64,000 nucleotides of DNA, from positions 40,480-104,479 of the forward strand of contig CALAOT010000005.1 of assembly GCA_937889545.1 (NCBI GenBank), in the 5' to 3' direction. Position 1 is the first letter of the stretch; every line of letters begins with the position of its first letter. The notes under the pieces were generated by a model, which worked only from the letters and a program-made list of their open reading frames with translations, searched no databases and was not told the origin of the DNA. Source of the stretch: an uncultured Opitutaceae bacterium. GTDB taxonomy: Bacteria > Verrucomicrobiota > Verrucomicrobiia > Opitutales > Opitutaceae. Shown here one piece after another: positions 30,889 through 41,472 of the stretch. The position numbers and the translations under genes were made by a program.

Positions 30889-32952
30889 GTGCGCCTCATC
30901 CGAGAGCTTGCAGCGCTTCTTGCCGTGCCGGCGGCCTTCGCGCAGGTCGAGACCCTGGATCCGCTGACGGTCAGCGCCACGCGCGCGCCGGAGCCCCTCT
31001 CGCAGGTGCCGTTCACGGTCGAGATCATCCCCGGCGACGCCTTCAGCGACGGCCCTTACCTGACCGTTGACGACGCGCTCCGGGGCGCGGCCGACTTCAG
31101 CCTGTTCCGCAGGAACGACAGCATGACGGCCAACCCGACCTCCCAGGGCGTCTCGCTGCGCGGCCTCGGACCGAGCGGCGCGAGCCGCTCGCTCGTCCTC
31201 CTGGACGGCGTGCCGCTAAACGACCCTTTCGGCGGCTGGGTGCCGTGGAGCCTCCTGCCGGTAGATTCGATCGCGCGGGCCGAGATCGTCCCGGGCGGCG
31301 GCGCCGCCGCCTGGGGCAACGCCTCGCTCGCGGGCGTGATCGAGCTCTTCTACGCGCAGCCCCCCCCGGGATCCGGCGATGCGGTGGCGCGGTGGGGCGA
31401 CCGCGACACCCGGAGCGCTGCTTTCACGGAGGCGGTCCCCCTGGGGCCCGGCGTCCTTGAGCTGCGGGGCCAGGACTTCGCGACGACCGGGACAAGCCTC
31501 GTCGCCCCCGAGGACCGCGGGCCGGTGGATATAGATGCGGCCAGCCGCCACGACTCGGCCAGTGCGCGCTGGCGGGGATCGCTCGGCGCCAGCGTGGCCG
31601 CCACCGTGACGCTCCGCAGCTTCGACGAGTGGCGCGACAACGGGACCCCCTACCAGCAGAACCGCACCCGCCAGGTGTTCGGGTCCGTCGCCCTGTCGGG
31701 CCAGGTTTCCCCCGGCGAATCCTGGACCGCGACCGCCTACGCCCAGGATCAGTCGTCCTCGCAGACGTTCAGCTCGGTGAACGCCGCACGCACGGCCGAG
31801 ACGCCGGCAAGCGACCAGCTCGCCGTCCCGGTAACCGCCCTGGGCTTCGCCGGGTCGTCCACCTGGGCCGATTCCTCCGGGGCGGCGACGACGGTCGGCG
31901 GCGATGTCCGTGATATCCGGGGGGAGACGCGCGAGGGCTATTCGTACGCCGGGGGCGCCTACGCGGACCAGCGCTTCGCCGGGGGGCGCCAGACCTTCGC
32001 CGGGCTCTTCGCCGAACGCAGCCAGCCCCTGGGCGGCTCGGTGCACGCGCTGGCGGGCGTGCGCCTCGACCGGTGGGAGGACAGCGACGGGCACCTCAGG
32101 AGCACGAGCCTGGCGACGGGCGCGCTCCTCCTTGAGGACATCTACCCCACCCGCGCGGGGACCGAATTTAGCCCGAGCGCGGGACTCACCTGGAAGGCGT
32201 CGGACGCATGGGAGCTCCACGCCGCCGGACAGCGGGCGTTCCGCGAGCCGACGCTGAACGAGCTCTACAGGCCGTTTCGCGTGGGATCCACGGTGACCGA
32301 GGCCAATCCCGGCCTGTCGACCGAGCACGCCGACAGCGGCGAGGTCGGCGCGACCTGGAGCCGGGGCCGGCTGCGCGTCGCGCTCGAGGGCTTCGCGGCG
32401 CGGCTCGAGGACCCGGTGGCCAACGTTACCCTGGTCCAGGGGCCCGGGACGTTCCCCGTGTTCGGCACCCTTCCCGCCGGCGGCACGGGCCAGGAGAGGC
32501 TGAACCTGGGCCGCGTCGACACGGACGGTGCGCAGTTCGGCGCAACCTGGAGGCAGTCCGACGCGTGGAGCCTCGACCTGTCCGTCCTCGAGGAGGAGGC
32601 CACGGTCGGCGCCGCGCCCGTGGCCCCCGGACTCGTGGGGCTGTCGCTCCCCGAGGTGCCGCGCTGGAACGCGTCGCTGGGACTCGCCTGGCATCCCTGG
32701 AGGGACCTGTTCGTGACGGCCCGCATCCGCCGGACGGGCTCCCAGTTCGACGACGACCTGAACCGCCTGCCTCTGGCCCCGGCCACGGTCGCGGACGCAT
32801 CGCTTCGCATCCTGCTGCCGAACCACGCCGAGGCCTTTGTGAGCGTCGACAACCTGGGCAACTCCCGGGTGGAGACGGCGCACAGCGCGACCGGCGTGTT
32901 CAACGTCGCCCCCCCGCGGATGGCGGGTGCGGGCGCCCGAGTCAGCTGGTGA
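30889..32952 (+). CDS. TonB-dependent outer-membrane receptor
   Basis: The 687-residue protein starts at GTG 30889 with a signal peptide (LAALLAVPAAFAQ). A plug domain follows: TVSATRAPEPLSQVPFTVEII (TonB box region LDPLTVSATR), GVSLRGLGPSGASRSLVLLDGVPLNDP, and VPGGGAAAWGNASLAGVI. The 22-strand barrel then ends in the aromatic-containing final strand AGARVSW. Such receptors import siderophores, cobalamin or glycans using TonB energy. No riboswitch or Fur-like box is evident and no transporter partner is adjacent, so the ligand is unknown. Confidence 0.92.
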   Translation: MRLIRELAALLAVPAAFAQVETLDPLTVSATRAPEPLSQVPFTVEIIPGDAFSDGPYLTVDDALRGAADFSLFRRNDSMTANPTSQGVSLRGLGPSGASRSLVLLDGVPLNDPFGGWVPWSLLPVDSIARAEIVPGGGAAAWGNASLAGVIELFYAQPPPGSGDAVARWGDRDTRSAAFTEAVPLGPGVLELRGQDFATTGTSLVAPEDRGPVDIDAASRHDSASARWRGSLGASVAATVTLRSFDEWRDNGTPYQQNRTRQVFGSVALSGQVSPGESWTATAYAQDQSSSQTFSSVNAARTAETPASDQLAVPVTALGFAGSSTWADSSGAATTVGGDVRDIRGETREGYSYAGGAYADQRFAGGRQTFAGLFAERSQPLGGSVHALAGVRLDRWEDSDGHLRSTSLATGALLLEDIYPTRAGTEFSPSAGLTWKASDAWELHAAGQRAFREPTLNELYRPFRVGSTVTEANPGLSTEHADSGEVGATWSRGRLRVALEGFAARLEDPVANVTLVQGPGTFPVFGTLPAGGTGQERLNLGRVDTDGAQFGATWRQSDAWSLDLSVLEEEATVGAAPVAPGLVGLSLPEVPRWNASLGLAWHPWRDLFVTARIRRTGSQFDDDLNRLPLAPATVADASLRILLPNHAEAFVSVDNLGNSRVETAHSATGVFNVAPPRMAGAGARVSW

Positions 32953-33153
32953 GGGGATCTTCGCGGAGCCGCGAGGGCGGTTCGCGCGGGCAGGGGACGC
33001 GCGGGCTTAATACAATCTTAGCGGTTTGGAGCCGGTAATTAATTCGGGGCATTCCAGGCCCGGTGGTAGTATCCCCGGGAATGAACCAGCACGAATCTCT
33101 CCGCGATGCGCCGAGCGCACAGCCAGGCGGAAGGCAGTCCTGAAAGGCCTCCC

Positions 33154-33240
33154 GTGAACGACACCTCCTTTATTCTGATATCGATCGCGTTCTTCGTCAT
33201 CGCCGCGGCCTACGCCTATTTCTGCGACAAGATGCGCTGA
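33154..33240 (+). CDS. 28-residue membrane peptide upstream of kdpF
   Basis: GTG at 33154 opens MNDTSFILISIAFFVIAAAYAYFCDKMR, a single transmembrane helix with a short basic end (quoted only in part: TSFILISIAFFVIAAAYAYF is the helix). It lies 31 bp before kdpF in the same direction. Very short single-helix peptides are known immediately before kdpFABC in several phyla, so a small Kdp-associated subunit is plausible, but no function is established here. Confidence 0.6.
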   Translation: MNDTSFILISIAFFVIAAAYAYFCDKMR

Positions 33241-33271
33241 CCCCGGTTCGTCCGTTCCCCCCCCCCCGTCC

Positions 33272-33355
33272 ATGGAAAACATCGTCATCGGCCTGATCGC
33301 CCTCGCCCTGCTCGCCTATCTTGTCGCGGCCGTTCTGCGCCCCGAGAAGTTCTAG
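33272..33355 (+). CDS. kdpF: potassium-transporting ATPase subunit KdpF
   Basis: The 27-residue single-helix peptide ends in the diagnostic YLVAAVLRPEKF and is followed 12 bp later by kdpA. KdpF stabilises the KdpFABC complex in the inner membrane. An 11-base C tract (33257-33267) stands where a ribosome-binding site would be expected. Confidence 0.9.
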   Translation: MENIVIGLIALALLAYLVAAVLRPEKF

Positions 33356-33367
33356 GGAATTCCGCCA

Positions 33368-35185
33368 ATGAACAATCCCAACGCGTGGCTCCAGTTCGCG
33401 CTCTATGTGGGCGCGCTTGTCCTCATTACGAAGCCTCTCGGGCTTTACCTGGTGCAGGTCCTCGACGTGCAGGGCAGGACATGGCTCGACCGGATCGTCA
33501 AGCCCTTCGAGCGGATCACGTACCGCGTCTGCGGCATCGACCCCGCGCTCGAGCAGGGCTGGGTCGGCTACACGCTTTCGCTGCTGATCTTCAGCCTCGT
33601 CGGCATGTTGATGACCTACTTCATCCTGCGCTTCCAGGATCACCTTCCGCTCAATCCCCAGGGGCTGCCCGGCCTCGCCCCACACCTCGCCTTCAACACC
33701 GCCGCGAGCTTCACGACCAACACGAACTGGCAGAGTTACACTGGCGAATCGACCATGTCGTACTTCTCGCAGATGGTTGCCCTGGCGATCCACAATTTCA
33801 TGTCGGCCGCCTCCGGGATCGCGGTCGCAGCGGCCCTTGTCCGCGGCATCGCCCGGCATTCGGCAAGGACCATCGGCAACTTCTGGGCCGACATCGTGAG
33901 GGTCACCTACTACGTGCTCGTGCCCATCTGCCTCGTGTTCGCGCTGTTCCTTGTCTCGCAGGGCATCATCCAGAACTTCAAGCCCTATACGACGGCGAAG
34001 ACGTTCGAGGCCTTCACGATACAGGTTCCCAAGGTCGACGCCGCGGGAAAACCAGTCATGGCTGCCGACGGCAAGACGCCGGTAATGGTCGACCAGTCGG
34101 TGGACACCCAAACGATCGTGCAGGGGCCTGTCGCCTCGCAGATCGCGATCAAGATGCTCGGGACAAACGGCGGCGGATACGTGAACGCCAATGCCGCCCA
34201 TCCATTCGAGAACCCCACGCCCCTGTCGAACTTCTTCCAGATGCTCTCGATCTTCGCGATCCCGAGCGCGCTCACGTACTTCCTCGGGCGCATGGTCAAG
34301 AACCAGAAGCACGGCTGGTCCGTGTGGTGCGCCATGTTCGCGATGTTCGCCTGCGGCGTGCTCGTCTGCTGGAAGGCCGAATCGTCCGGCAATCCGATCC
34401 ACCAGAAGCTGGGCGTCTCGGCGGCGGACGGAAACATGGAGGGCAAGGAGGTGCGCTTCGGCATCTTCAGCTCCGCACTGTTCGCCACGATCACGACCGA
34501 CGCCTCGTGCGGGGCGGTCAACGCCATGCACGACTCGTTCACGCCGATCGGCGGCCTTGTCCCGATGTTCAACATCGAAACCGGGGAGGTGATCTTCGGA
34601 GGGGTCGGCGCGGGCCTCTACGGCATGCTCATTTTCGTCATTCTGGCGGTGTTCATCGCGGGCCTGATGGTCGGCCGCACGCCGGAGTACCTCGGCAAGA
34701 AGATAGAGGCCTACGACGTCAAGCTCGTCATGCTCGTCCTCATGGTGCTCTCGGCGACCATCCTGGGTTTCACCGCCTGGGCCAGCGTGACGGCCTGGGG
34801 CCAGGCAGGGCTCAACAACGCCGGGCCGCACGGCTTTAGCGAGATGCTCTACGCCTTCAGCTCCTGCGTGGGCAACAACGGGAGCGCCTTCGCGGGCCTG
34901 ACCGCGGCTCCCGCGGACGGCGACCCCCACTGGGACACGGCCCTAGGAATCGCGATGCTGGTGGGGCGCTTCCTCATGATCGTCCCCATCCTGGCCCTCG
35001 CCGGCAACCTCGCCGGGAAAAAGCTCATCCCCTCCAGTGCCGGCACCTTCAGGACAGAGGGCTTCACGTTCATCGCGCTGCTGATCGGCACCGTGTTGCT
35101 CGTGGGCGCGCTCACGTTCCTGCCTGCCCTGGCGGTCGGCCCCATCGTCGAGCACTACCTCATGGGAGCCGGCACCCTGTTCTGA
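33368..35185 (+). CDS. kdpA: potassium-transporting ATPase subunit KdpA
   Basis: KdpA is the channel-like subunit that selects K+. The 605-residue membrane protein contains selectivity-filter-like segments FTTNTNWQSYTGEST and LGTNGGGYVNANAAHPFENP, plus TTDASCGAVNAMHDSFTP and FSSCVGNNGSAFAG, the four pore loops of the family. About ten TM helices are visible. Its length is slightly above the E. coli subunit because of an insert around residues 215-250. Confidence 0.97.
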   Translation: MNNPNAWLQFALYVGALVLITKPLGLYLVQVLDVQGRTWLDRIVKPFERITYRVCGIDPALEQGWVGYTLSLLIFSLVGMLMTYFILRFQDHLPLNPQGLPGLAPHLAFNTAASFTTNTNWQSYTGESTMSYFSQMVALAIHNFMSAASGIAVAAALVRGIARHSARTIGNFWADIVRVTYYVLVPICLVFALFLVSQGIIQNFKPYTTAKTFEAFTIQVPKVDAAGKPVMAADGKTPVMVDQSVDTQTIVQGPVASQIAIKMLGTNGGGYVNANAAHPFENPTPLSNFFQMLSIFAIPSALTYFLGRMVKNQKHGWSVWCAMFAMFACGVLVCWKAESSGNPIHQKLGVSAADGNMEGKEVRFGIFSSALFATITTDASCGAVNAMHDSFTPIGGLVPMFNIETGEVIFGGVGAGLYGMLIFVILAVFIAGLMVGRTPEYLGKKIEAYDVKLVMLVLMVLSATILGFTAWASVTAWGQAGLNNAGPHGFSEMLYAFSSCVGNNGSAFAGLTAAPADGDPHWDTALGIAMLVGRFLMIVPILALAGNLAGKKLIPSSAGTFRTEGFTFIALLIGTVLLVGALTFLPALAVGPIVEHYLMGAGTLF

Positions 35186-35224
35186 ACCCGGCCCCCTCTC
35201 CCTCCCACCCTTCTACCAGCCGAC

Positions 35225-37267
35225 ATGAGTACCAAATCGATCTCCCTCTTTGACCGAGCGATCATGCGAAAGGCCGTCGCGGACTCGTTCCTGAAGCTCA
35301 ACCCGCGGCTGCAGCTCAAGAACCCGGTGATGTTCGTGACCCTAGTCGGCGCGATCCTCACGTTCCAGCAGCTGTTCACATCAAAGGAGCCCTTCGGCTA
35401 CGTCCTGCAGATCGCCCTCTGGCTACTCTTCACGGTCGTCTTCGCCAATTTTGCCGAGGCCGTCGCCGAAGGCCGCGGCAAGGCCCAGGCTCGTGCGCTG
35501 CGGGCCTCGCGCAAGCAGTTGGTCGCCAACCGCCGCCGCAAGGACGGCGCGACGGAATCCGTGGACGCCTCCGATCTGCGCAAGGGGGACCTCGTCTTCG
35601 TGGTCGCCGGGGAGCTCATTCCCGGAGACGGCGAGGTCGTCGAGGGAGCTGCGTCCGTCGACGAATCGGCCATCACCGGCGAGTCCGCGCCCGTGATCCG
35701 CGAGGCGGGCGGCGACCGGAGCGCCGTGACGGGCGGCACCGCCGTCCTATCCGACCACCTGCTGATCCGCATAACCGCGAATCCCGGCGAGGGGTTCCTG
35801 GACCACATGATCAGCCTCGTCGAGGGCGCCACGCGCCAGAAGACGCCGAACGAGATCGCGCTCACGATCCTGCTCTCGGCCCTCACCTTCATCTTCCTCC
35901 TGGTCATCATCACGCTCAAGCCCTTCGGCGTGTACTCGAGCGTCGCGTTCTCGATCACGGCCCTGATCGCCCTGCTCGTCTGCCTGATCCCGACCACGAT
36001 CGGCGGGCTCCTGAGCGCGATCGGCATCGCCGGCATGGACCGCCTGCTCCAGCGCAACGTCCTCGCAATGAGCGGGCGCGCCGTCGAGGCCGCGGGCGAC
36101 ATCGACGTGCTCCTCCTCGACAAGACCGGCACGATCACCCTCGGCAACCGGATGGCCTCCGAGTTCCTGCCGTCTCCCGGCGTCACCCCCGAGCGGCTCG
36201 CCGACGCCGCCCAGCTCGCCTCGCTCGCGGATGAGACGCCGGAGGGCCGCAGCATAGTCGTCCTGGCGAAGGAAAAATTCAACCTTCGCGGCCGGGATCT
36301 TTCCGCGCAGCGCGCGCACTTCGTGCCGTTCACCGCGCAGACGCGCATGAGCGGCGTGGACCTCGCCGCCGCCGACGGCTCGCCGGCCCGCTCGATCCGC
36401 AAGGGCGCCGCCGCCAACGTCAGGGCCTGGGTCGAATCCCAGGGAGGGGCCTGTCCCGAATCCACCACCACCGCGGTCGACGAGATTTCGCGCCGTGGAG
36501 GGACCCCGCTCGTCGTCGCGGAGGGCCGTGAGACACTCGGCGTCATCTTCCTCAAGGACGTCGTCAAGGGCGGAATCAAGGAGCGGTTTGCGCAGCTCCG
36601 GGCCATGGGCATCCGCACCGTGATGATCACCGGCGACAACCCGCTCACCGCGGCGGCGATCGCTGCCGAGGCCGGCGTCGACGACTTCCTGGCCCAGGCC
36701 ACCCCCGAGATGAAGCTTGGCCGCATCCGCGAGGAGCAGGCAGCCGGCCACCTGGTGGCCATGACCGGCGACGGCACCAACGACGCGCCCGCGCTCGCCC
36801 AAGCCGACGTCGGCGTAGCCATGAACACCGGCACCCAGGCCGCCAAGGAAGCAGGCAACATGGTCGACCTCGACTCCAACCCGACGAAGCTGCTCGACAT
36901 CGTCGAGATAGGAAAGCAGCTGCTCATCACCCGCGGCGCGCTCACGACCTTCAGCATCGCCAATGACGTCGCGAAGTACTTCGCGATCATACCCGCGATG
37001 CTGGTCGGGGTGTTTCCCGCCATCGCGCCCCTGAACGTCATGCACCTCGTCTCGCCCCTGAGCGCCATCCTGAGCGCGGTCATCTTCAACGCCCTCGTCA
37101 TCATCGCCCTCATCCCTCTCGCCCTGAAGGGCGTCGCCTACCGCCCCATCGGGGCGGCCGCGATGCTGAGGCGCAACCTCATCATCTATGGCGTCGGCGG
37201 AATCCTTATCCCGTTCGTCGGGATCAAGCTGATCGATGTCATCGTCAATGCGGCCCACCTCGTCTGA
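35225..37267 (+). CDS. kdpB: potassium-transporting ATPase subunit KdpB
   Basis: This P-type ATPase subunit hydrolyses ATP for K+ uptake. The 680 residues include the phosphorylated Asp in [13 protein letters not shown], the actuator TGES ([10 protein letters not shown]), the hinge [18 protein letters not shown], and [19 protein letters not shown] in the membrane region. It starts 39 bp after kdpA and ends 3 bp before kdpC. Confidence 0.97.
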   Translation: MSTKSISLFDRAIMRKAVADSFLKLNPRLQLKNPVMFVTLVGAILTFQQLFTSKEPFGYVLQIALWLLFTVVFANFAEAVAEGRGKAQARALRASRKQLVANRRRKDGATESVDASDLRKGDLVFVVAGELIPGDGEVVEGAASVDESAITGESAPVIREAGGDRSAVTGGTAVLSDHLLIRITANPGEGFLDHMISLVEGATRQKTPNEIALTILLSALTFIFLLVIITLKPFGVYSSVAFSITALIALLVCLIPTTIGGLLSAIGIAGMDRLLQRNVLAMSGRAVEAAGDIDVLLLDKTGTITLGNRMASEFLPSPGVTPERLADAAQLASLADETPEGRSIVVLAKEKFNLRGRDLSAQRAHFVPFTAQTRMSGVDLAAADGSPARSIRKGAAANVRAWVESQGGACPESTTTAVDEISRRGGTPLVVAEGRETLGVIFLKDVVKGGIKERFAQLRAMGIRTVMITGDNPLTAAAIAAEAGVDDFLAQATPEMKLGRIREEQAAGHLVAMTGDGTNDAPALAQADVGVAMNTGTQAAKEAGNMVDLDSNPTKLLDIVEIGKQLLITRGALTTFSIANDVAKYFAIIPAMLVGVFPAIAPLNVMHLVSPLSAILSAVIFNALVIIALIPLALKGVAYRPIGAAAMLRRNLIIYGVGGILIPFVGIKLIDVIVNAAHLV

Positions 37268-37270
37268 ACC

Positions 37271-37864
37271 ATGAAGACACTCTTCACAGAACTCAGAACC
37301 TCCCTGCTGCTCATGATCGTGTTGGTCGTGCTGCTTTGCGGCGCGTATCCGCTCGCGGTATGGGCCGGGGCGCAGGCGCTGTTCCCGGGCAAGGCCAACG
37401 GGAGCCTGCTCGTGGACAAGGACGGCGTCGTCCGCGGCTCAACGCTGCTCGCGCAGAATTTCTCCAGCGACAGGTACTTCCAGCCCCGGTCCTCCGCGGC
37501 CGGCAATGGCTACGACGCCACCAGCTCCGGGGGCACCAACCTGGGACCGACCAGCCAGAAGCTGAGCGACAGCGTCAAGGCCGCGGTCGCCGCGTACCGG
37601 ACTTCCAACGGTCTCGGCTCCGATGCGCCGGTGCCGGCCGACGCGGTCACATCGTCCGGCAGCGGCCTCGACCCCCACATCAGCGTCGCCAACGCCCTGA
37701 TCCAGGCCGGACGGGTCGCCAAGGCCCGCGGCCTCGCGCCCGACAAGATCCGCGAGCTCATTGCGGCGAACACCGAGGGCCGGGACCTCGGCATCCTGGG
37801 GGAGCCCGGCGTCAACGTCCTGCGCCTCAACGTGGCGCTCGACCGGGCGGCTCCCGCGAAATAG
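37271..37864 (+). CDS. kdpC: potassium-transporting ATPase subunit KdpC
   Basis: The 197-residue protein has one N-terminal TM helix and a periplasmic domain with the family blocks YFQPRSSAAGNGYDA, SGSGLDPHISVANA, and IAANTEGRDLGILGEPGVNVL..N. KdpC assists nucleotide binding and assembly of the Kdp complex. It is directly coupled to kdpB (3-bp gap). Confidence 0.97.
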   Translation: MKTLFTELRTSLLLMIVLVVLLCGAYPLAVWAGAQALFPGKANGSLLVDKDGVVRGSTLLAQNFSSDRYFQPRSSAAGNGYDATSSGGTNLGPTSQKLSDSVKAAVAAYRTSNGLGSDAPVPADAVTSSGSGLDPHISVANALIQAGRVAKARGLAPDKIRELIAANTEGRDLGILGEPGVNVLRLNVALDRAAPAK

Positions 37865-37931
37865 CCGCGGCCGTCCCGCCGCATCCGCGCGGCTCCTCTA
37901 CTGAAGGATTGCCCGTCGCGCCCTCTTTGAG

Positions 37932-40616
37932 ATGCTCTCAGGCGTGACCGCACCGGACAGACCCGACCCCGACGCGCTCCTTGCGTCGCTCAAGCGCGAC
38001 GAGGCGCGGGCCCGCCGGGGGCGGCTGAAGGTCTTTTTCGGCATGTGCCCCGGCGTCGGAAAGACCTACGCGATGCTGCGCGCCGCGCAGCAGGAGCTGG
38101 GCGAGCGGGTCGACCTCGTCGTGGGCGTGGTGGAGACCCATGGCCGCGCCGAGACCGAGGCCCTGCTCGCGGGCCTTCCGGTGGTCCCCCGCAAGCAGAT
38201 CGCCTACAAGAACATCCAACTCACCGAAATGGACCTGGAGGCCGTGCTCGCGCGCAAGCCGCGGCTTGTCCTCGTGGACGAGCTTGCGCACACGAACGCA
38301 CCGGGTTCGCGCCATCCGAAGCGCTACCAGGATGTCATCGAGCTGCTTGACGCTGAAATCGATGTCTACACGACGCTCAACGTCCAGCACCTCGAAAGCC
38401 GCGCGGACGCCGTCCGCCAGATCACGGGCGTCACCGTGCACGAAACCGTCCCCGACTCGCTCCTCGGGCTCGTCGACCAGATCGAGCTTGTGGACATCAC
38501 GCCCGAGGCGCTTCGCGAGCGCCTGAGCGAGGGCAAGGTCTACATGGAGGGCCGCGCGGCCGCGGCCGCGGAGAATTTCTTCAAGGACACGCACCTCACC
38601 GCCCTGCGGGAACTGGCCCTGCGCTTCGTGGCGGAGCAGGTCGACAACCGCCTGCGGGAGCTGCGCTCCGCCAGCGCCCTCAAGACGGTCTGGCGCTCCG
38701 GCGAGCGGCTGCTCGTCGCAGTCGGCCCGAGCCCTTCCTCGACGCAGCTCGTCCGCTGGACCCGCCGGATGGCCGCCTCCCAAGGCGCGTCCTGGATCGC
38801 GGTGAGCGTCGAGGATACCCGGCCTCTCGATAAGGACGCCCAGCGCCGCCTCGAGCAGAATCTCGCGCTCGCGCGCGAGCTCGGCGCCGAGATCGTCGTC
38901 ACGCACGACAGCGACGTCGCCGACGCCCTCGTGCGCGTCGCCCTGCAGAACAACGCCACGCAGATCGTCGTCGGCAAGTCCCTCAGGCCGCGCTGGCTCG
39001 ACGCGCTGCGCGGCGGCAACCTCGTCGACCGCCTCCTGCGGATCGGCGGGTCGATCGACATCTACGTGGTCCCCGCCGAGCGATCGGGCGAGAGGCCGGC
39101 CCCATGGGTCGGCTGGCGCCAGATCGAGCCGTCGCCCGCGCGCGAATATGCCGAGGTGTTCGGCACGCTGGCGGCCCTGACGGCCGCGAGCTGGCTTGCC
39201 GCGCCGCACACCGGCTACCCTGCCGTGGGATTCTTCTACCTCCTCGCCGTGATCGGCCTGAGCCTGCGCGTCGGCCGCGGCCCCATATTTGTCGCCGGGA
39301 TAGCCAGCGCGGTGGCCTGGGACTTCCTCTTCATCCCGCCGGTCTTCACCTTCGTCATCGGGAGGCTCGAGGATCGCCTGATGTTCGGGACCTACTTTGC
39401 GGTCGCCCTCATCACCGGCCATCTGGCCTCCCGAATCCGCGCCCAGGAGCGCAATGAGCGCATGCGCGAGGACCGCGCCACCGCGCTCTTCCACCTCACG
39501 CAGGCGATCGGCTCCGCGCGCACGCTCGACGACGCCGTCTTTGCCGCGCTCCGCCAAGCCGACGCATACTTCGGCGCCACGACGGCGCTTCTCCTCGACG
39601 ACGGCAACGGCTCCGCGATCATGCCGCACTTTGCCGGCTCGTATACGGTCGCCGAAAAGGAGCGCGCTGTCGCCGACTGGGCCTGGCGCAACCGCAGGAA
39701 GGCCGGGCGCTTCACCGACACGCTCCCCTCCGCCGAAGGCTTCCACGTGCCGCTCCTGCGCGAGGACGCTGCCGTCGGCGTCCTGATCCTGTGTTTGCCG
39801 CCAGAGGCCCTGCTCACCCTGGCCCAGCGCGACCTCGCCGAAAGCTTCGCCACGCAGCTCGCGCAGCTTGTCGAGCGCGAGCAGCTGCGCGCTGCCGGGG
39901 AGCGCGAGAAGCTCCTGGCTGAGTCCGACAAGCTTCACCGCACGCTCCTAGACGGCGTGTCCCACGAGCTCAAGACGCCGCTTGCGGTCCTGAGCGCCGC
40001 GGTCGAGAACCTCGCATCCGCCGACGAGGCGACGCGCGACAGCCTCGCCAACGAGATCCGCACCGCCGCGCGCCGGCTCAACCGCCTCGTGAACAACCTC
40101 CTCGACCAGACGCGCCTTGAGTCGGGCGCGCTCAAGCCGCGGCTCGACTGGTGCGACGGCCACGATCTCGTCAACGCCGCAACCGAGGGCGTCAGCGACC
40201 AGCTCGACGGCCATCCGTTCGAGGTCGACATCCCCAAGGACCTTCCCCTCTTCCGCGCCGACGCCGCGCTGATGGAGCAGGTGATCGCGAACCTGCTCCT
40301 CAACTCGGCGCTGCACACGCCCGCTGGCACGCCCATCTTCCTGGCCGCCGGAGTGGACACCGCCAAGGCGCGGGTGTTCTTCACGGTGGCCGACCGGGGC
40401 CCCGGCCTGCCGGCGGCGATGCGCGAACGCCTGTTCCAGAAATTCCAGCGCGGGGATGCCGCGAAGGCCGGAGGGCTCGGGCTCGGACTCTCCATCATCC
40501 GTGGATTCGTGACCGCGCAGGGCGGCGACGTCGTGGCCGGCGAGAACCCCGGGGGCGGCGCGGTCCTGACCGTCTACCTGCCCTACAAGCCGCACGGCGA
40601 CGTGCCCGAGGAATGA
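37932..40616 (+). CDS. kdpD: osmosensitive K+ channel histidine kinase KdpD
   Basis: The 894-residue sensor kinase has the N-terminal KdpD domain with Walker A (CPGVGKTYAML) and DELAHTNAPGSRH, then a universal-stress-like domain (to about residue 370). Four TM helices follow at about 400-500, then a GAF-like region. The HisKA helix carries the phospho-His in VSHELKTPLAVLSAA, and the ATPase domain has GLGLGLSIIRGF. It activates KdpE at low K+. It begins 67 bp after kdpC and its stop overlaps the kdpE start (ATGA). Confidence 0.96.
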   Translation: MLSGVTAPDRPDPDALLASLKRDEARARRGRLKVFFGMCPGVGKTYAMLRAAQQELGERVDLVVGVVETHGRAETEALLAGLPVVPRKQIAYKNIQLTEMDLEAVLARKPRLVLVDELAHTNAPGSRHPKRYQDVIELLDAEIDVYTTLNVQHLESRADAVRQITGVTVHETVPDSLLGLVDQIELVDITPEALRERLSEGKVYMEGRAAAAAENFFKDTHLTALRELALRFVAEQVDNRLRELRSASALKTVWRSGERLLVAVGPSPSSTQLVRWTRRMAASQGASWIAVSVEDTRPLDKDAQRRLEQNLALARELGAEIVVTHDSDVADALVRVALQNNATQIVVGKSLRPRWLDALRGGNLVDRLLRIGGSIDIYVVPAERSGERPAPWVGWRQIEPSPAREYAEVFGTLAALTAASWLAAPHTGYPAVGFFYLLAVIGLSLRVGRGPIFVAGIASAVAWDFLFIPPVFTFVIGRLEDRLMFGTYFAVALITGHLASRIRAQERNERMREDRATALFHLTQAIGSARTLDDAVFAALRQADAYFGATTALLLDDGNGSAIMPHFAGSYTVAEKERAVADWAWRNRRKAGRFTDTLPSAEGFHVPLLREDAAVGVLILCLPPEALLTLAQRDLAESFATQLAQLVEREQLRAAGEREKLLAESDKLHRTLLDGVSHELKTPLAVLSAAVENLASADEATRDSLANEIRTAARRLNRLVNNLLDQTRLESGALKPRLDWCDGHDLVNAATEGVSDQLDGHPFEVDIPKDLPLFRADAALMEQVIANLLLNSALHTPAGTPIFLAAGVDTAKARVFFTVADRGPGLPAAMRERLFQKFQRGDAAKAGGLGLGLSIIRGFVTAQGGDVVAGENPGGGAVLTVYLPYKPHGDVPEE

Positions 40617-41308
40617 CCGCGAACCCGGCAATTCAGACGGTCCTTGTGATCGACGACGAGGTGCAGATCCGCCGCCTGCTCCGCATCACGCTGGAGTCCG
40701 CGGGCTATTGCGTCGCGGAGGCCGACACGGGGAGATTCGGCCTCGATGAGGCCGCCCGGCGCCAGCCTGATGCGATCGTCCTCGACCTCGGCCTGCCCGA
40801 CATGGGCGGCCTGGAGGTCCTGCGCCATTTGCGCGAATGGTCGCGCGTGCCCGTGCTCGTGCTGACCGTGATCGCCGGGGAAACCGAGAAGGTCGCCGCG
40901 CTGGACGCCGGGGCCGACGACTACCTAACCAAGCCCTTTGGCGCCGCGGAACTCACGGCCAGGCTGCGGGCGATCCTGAGGCGCGCGCCCGGGGAAAACG
41001 AGCCGTCCGTGGTCGTCTTTGGCGACATCGAGATGGATCTTGCCGCGCGCCTCGTGCGGCGCCGGGGGGCCGAGGTCCGGTTGACGGCAAAGGAATATGC
41101 AATGCTTCGCCTCCTGGTGATGCACCGCGGCAAGGTGGTGACGCACGGGCAGATGCTCCGCGAATTGTGGGGCCCAAAGTCGGAGGGAAACACGCACTAC
41201 CTGCGCGTGCACATGACGCACATGCGCCAGAAGCTCGAAGCCGATCCGCACAGACCCAGCCACCTAAAGACCGAGTCGGGAATAGGCTACCGGCTTGTCG
41301 GCACCTAG
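40613..41308 (+). CDS. kdpE: KDP operon response regulator KdpE
   Basis: The 231-residue OmpR-type regulator has a receiver with IDDEVQIRRLL, phospho-acceptor Asp in IVLDLGLPDMGG and the Lys in YLTKPFG. It also has a winged-helix DNA-binding domain (LTAKEYAMLRLLV, THYLRVHMTHMRQKLE). Translationally coupled to kdpD, it completes a kdpFABCDE operon in which sensor and pump are on one transcript. Confidence 0.96.
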   Translation: MTANPAIQTVLVIDDEVQIRRLLRITLESAGYCVAEADTGRFGLDEAARRQPDAIVLDLGLPDMGGLEVLRHLREWSRVPVLVLTVIAGETEKVAALDAGADDYLTKPFGAAELTARLRAILRRAPGENEPSVVVFGDIEMDLAARLVRRRGAEVRLTAKEYAMLRLLVMHRGKVVTHGQMLRELWGPKSEGNTHYLRVHMTHMRQKLEADPHRPSHLKTESGIGYRLVGT

Positions 41309-41472
41309 AGGCTCGGCCGGGCGTCATGCAGCCGGCGCGCGGGCAAAGCCCGCTTCGGCGCATTCGCATAACTGTCCTAAACGAATGGCCTGCGACGGGA
41401 TTGCCGCGCTTGCGCGCCATCCGCCCCGATATGGGTCGTGTTCGGGAAAGCGGCCTCCTAGAATGGCAGGCC

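Noticed and set aside
32953..33153. Terminator after the TonB receptor (TCGCGG-ag-CCGCGA)
   Set aside because: The loop would be only two bases and no T-run follows, so the stem is unlikely to form as drawn.
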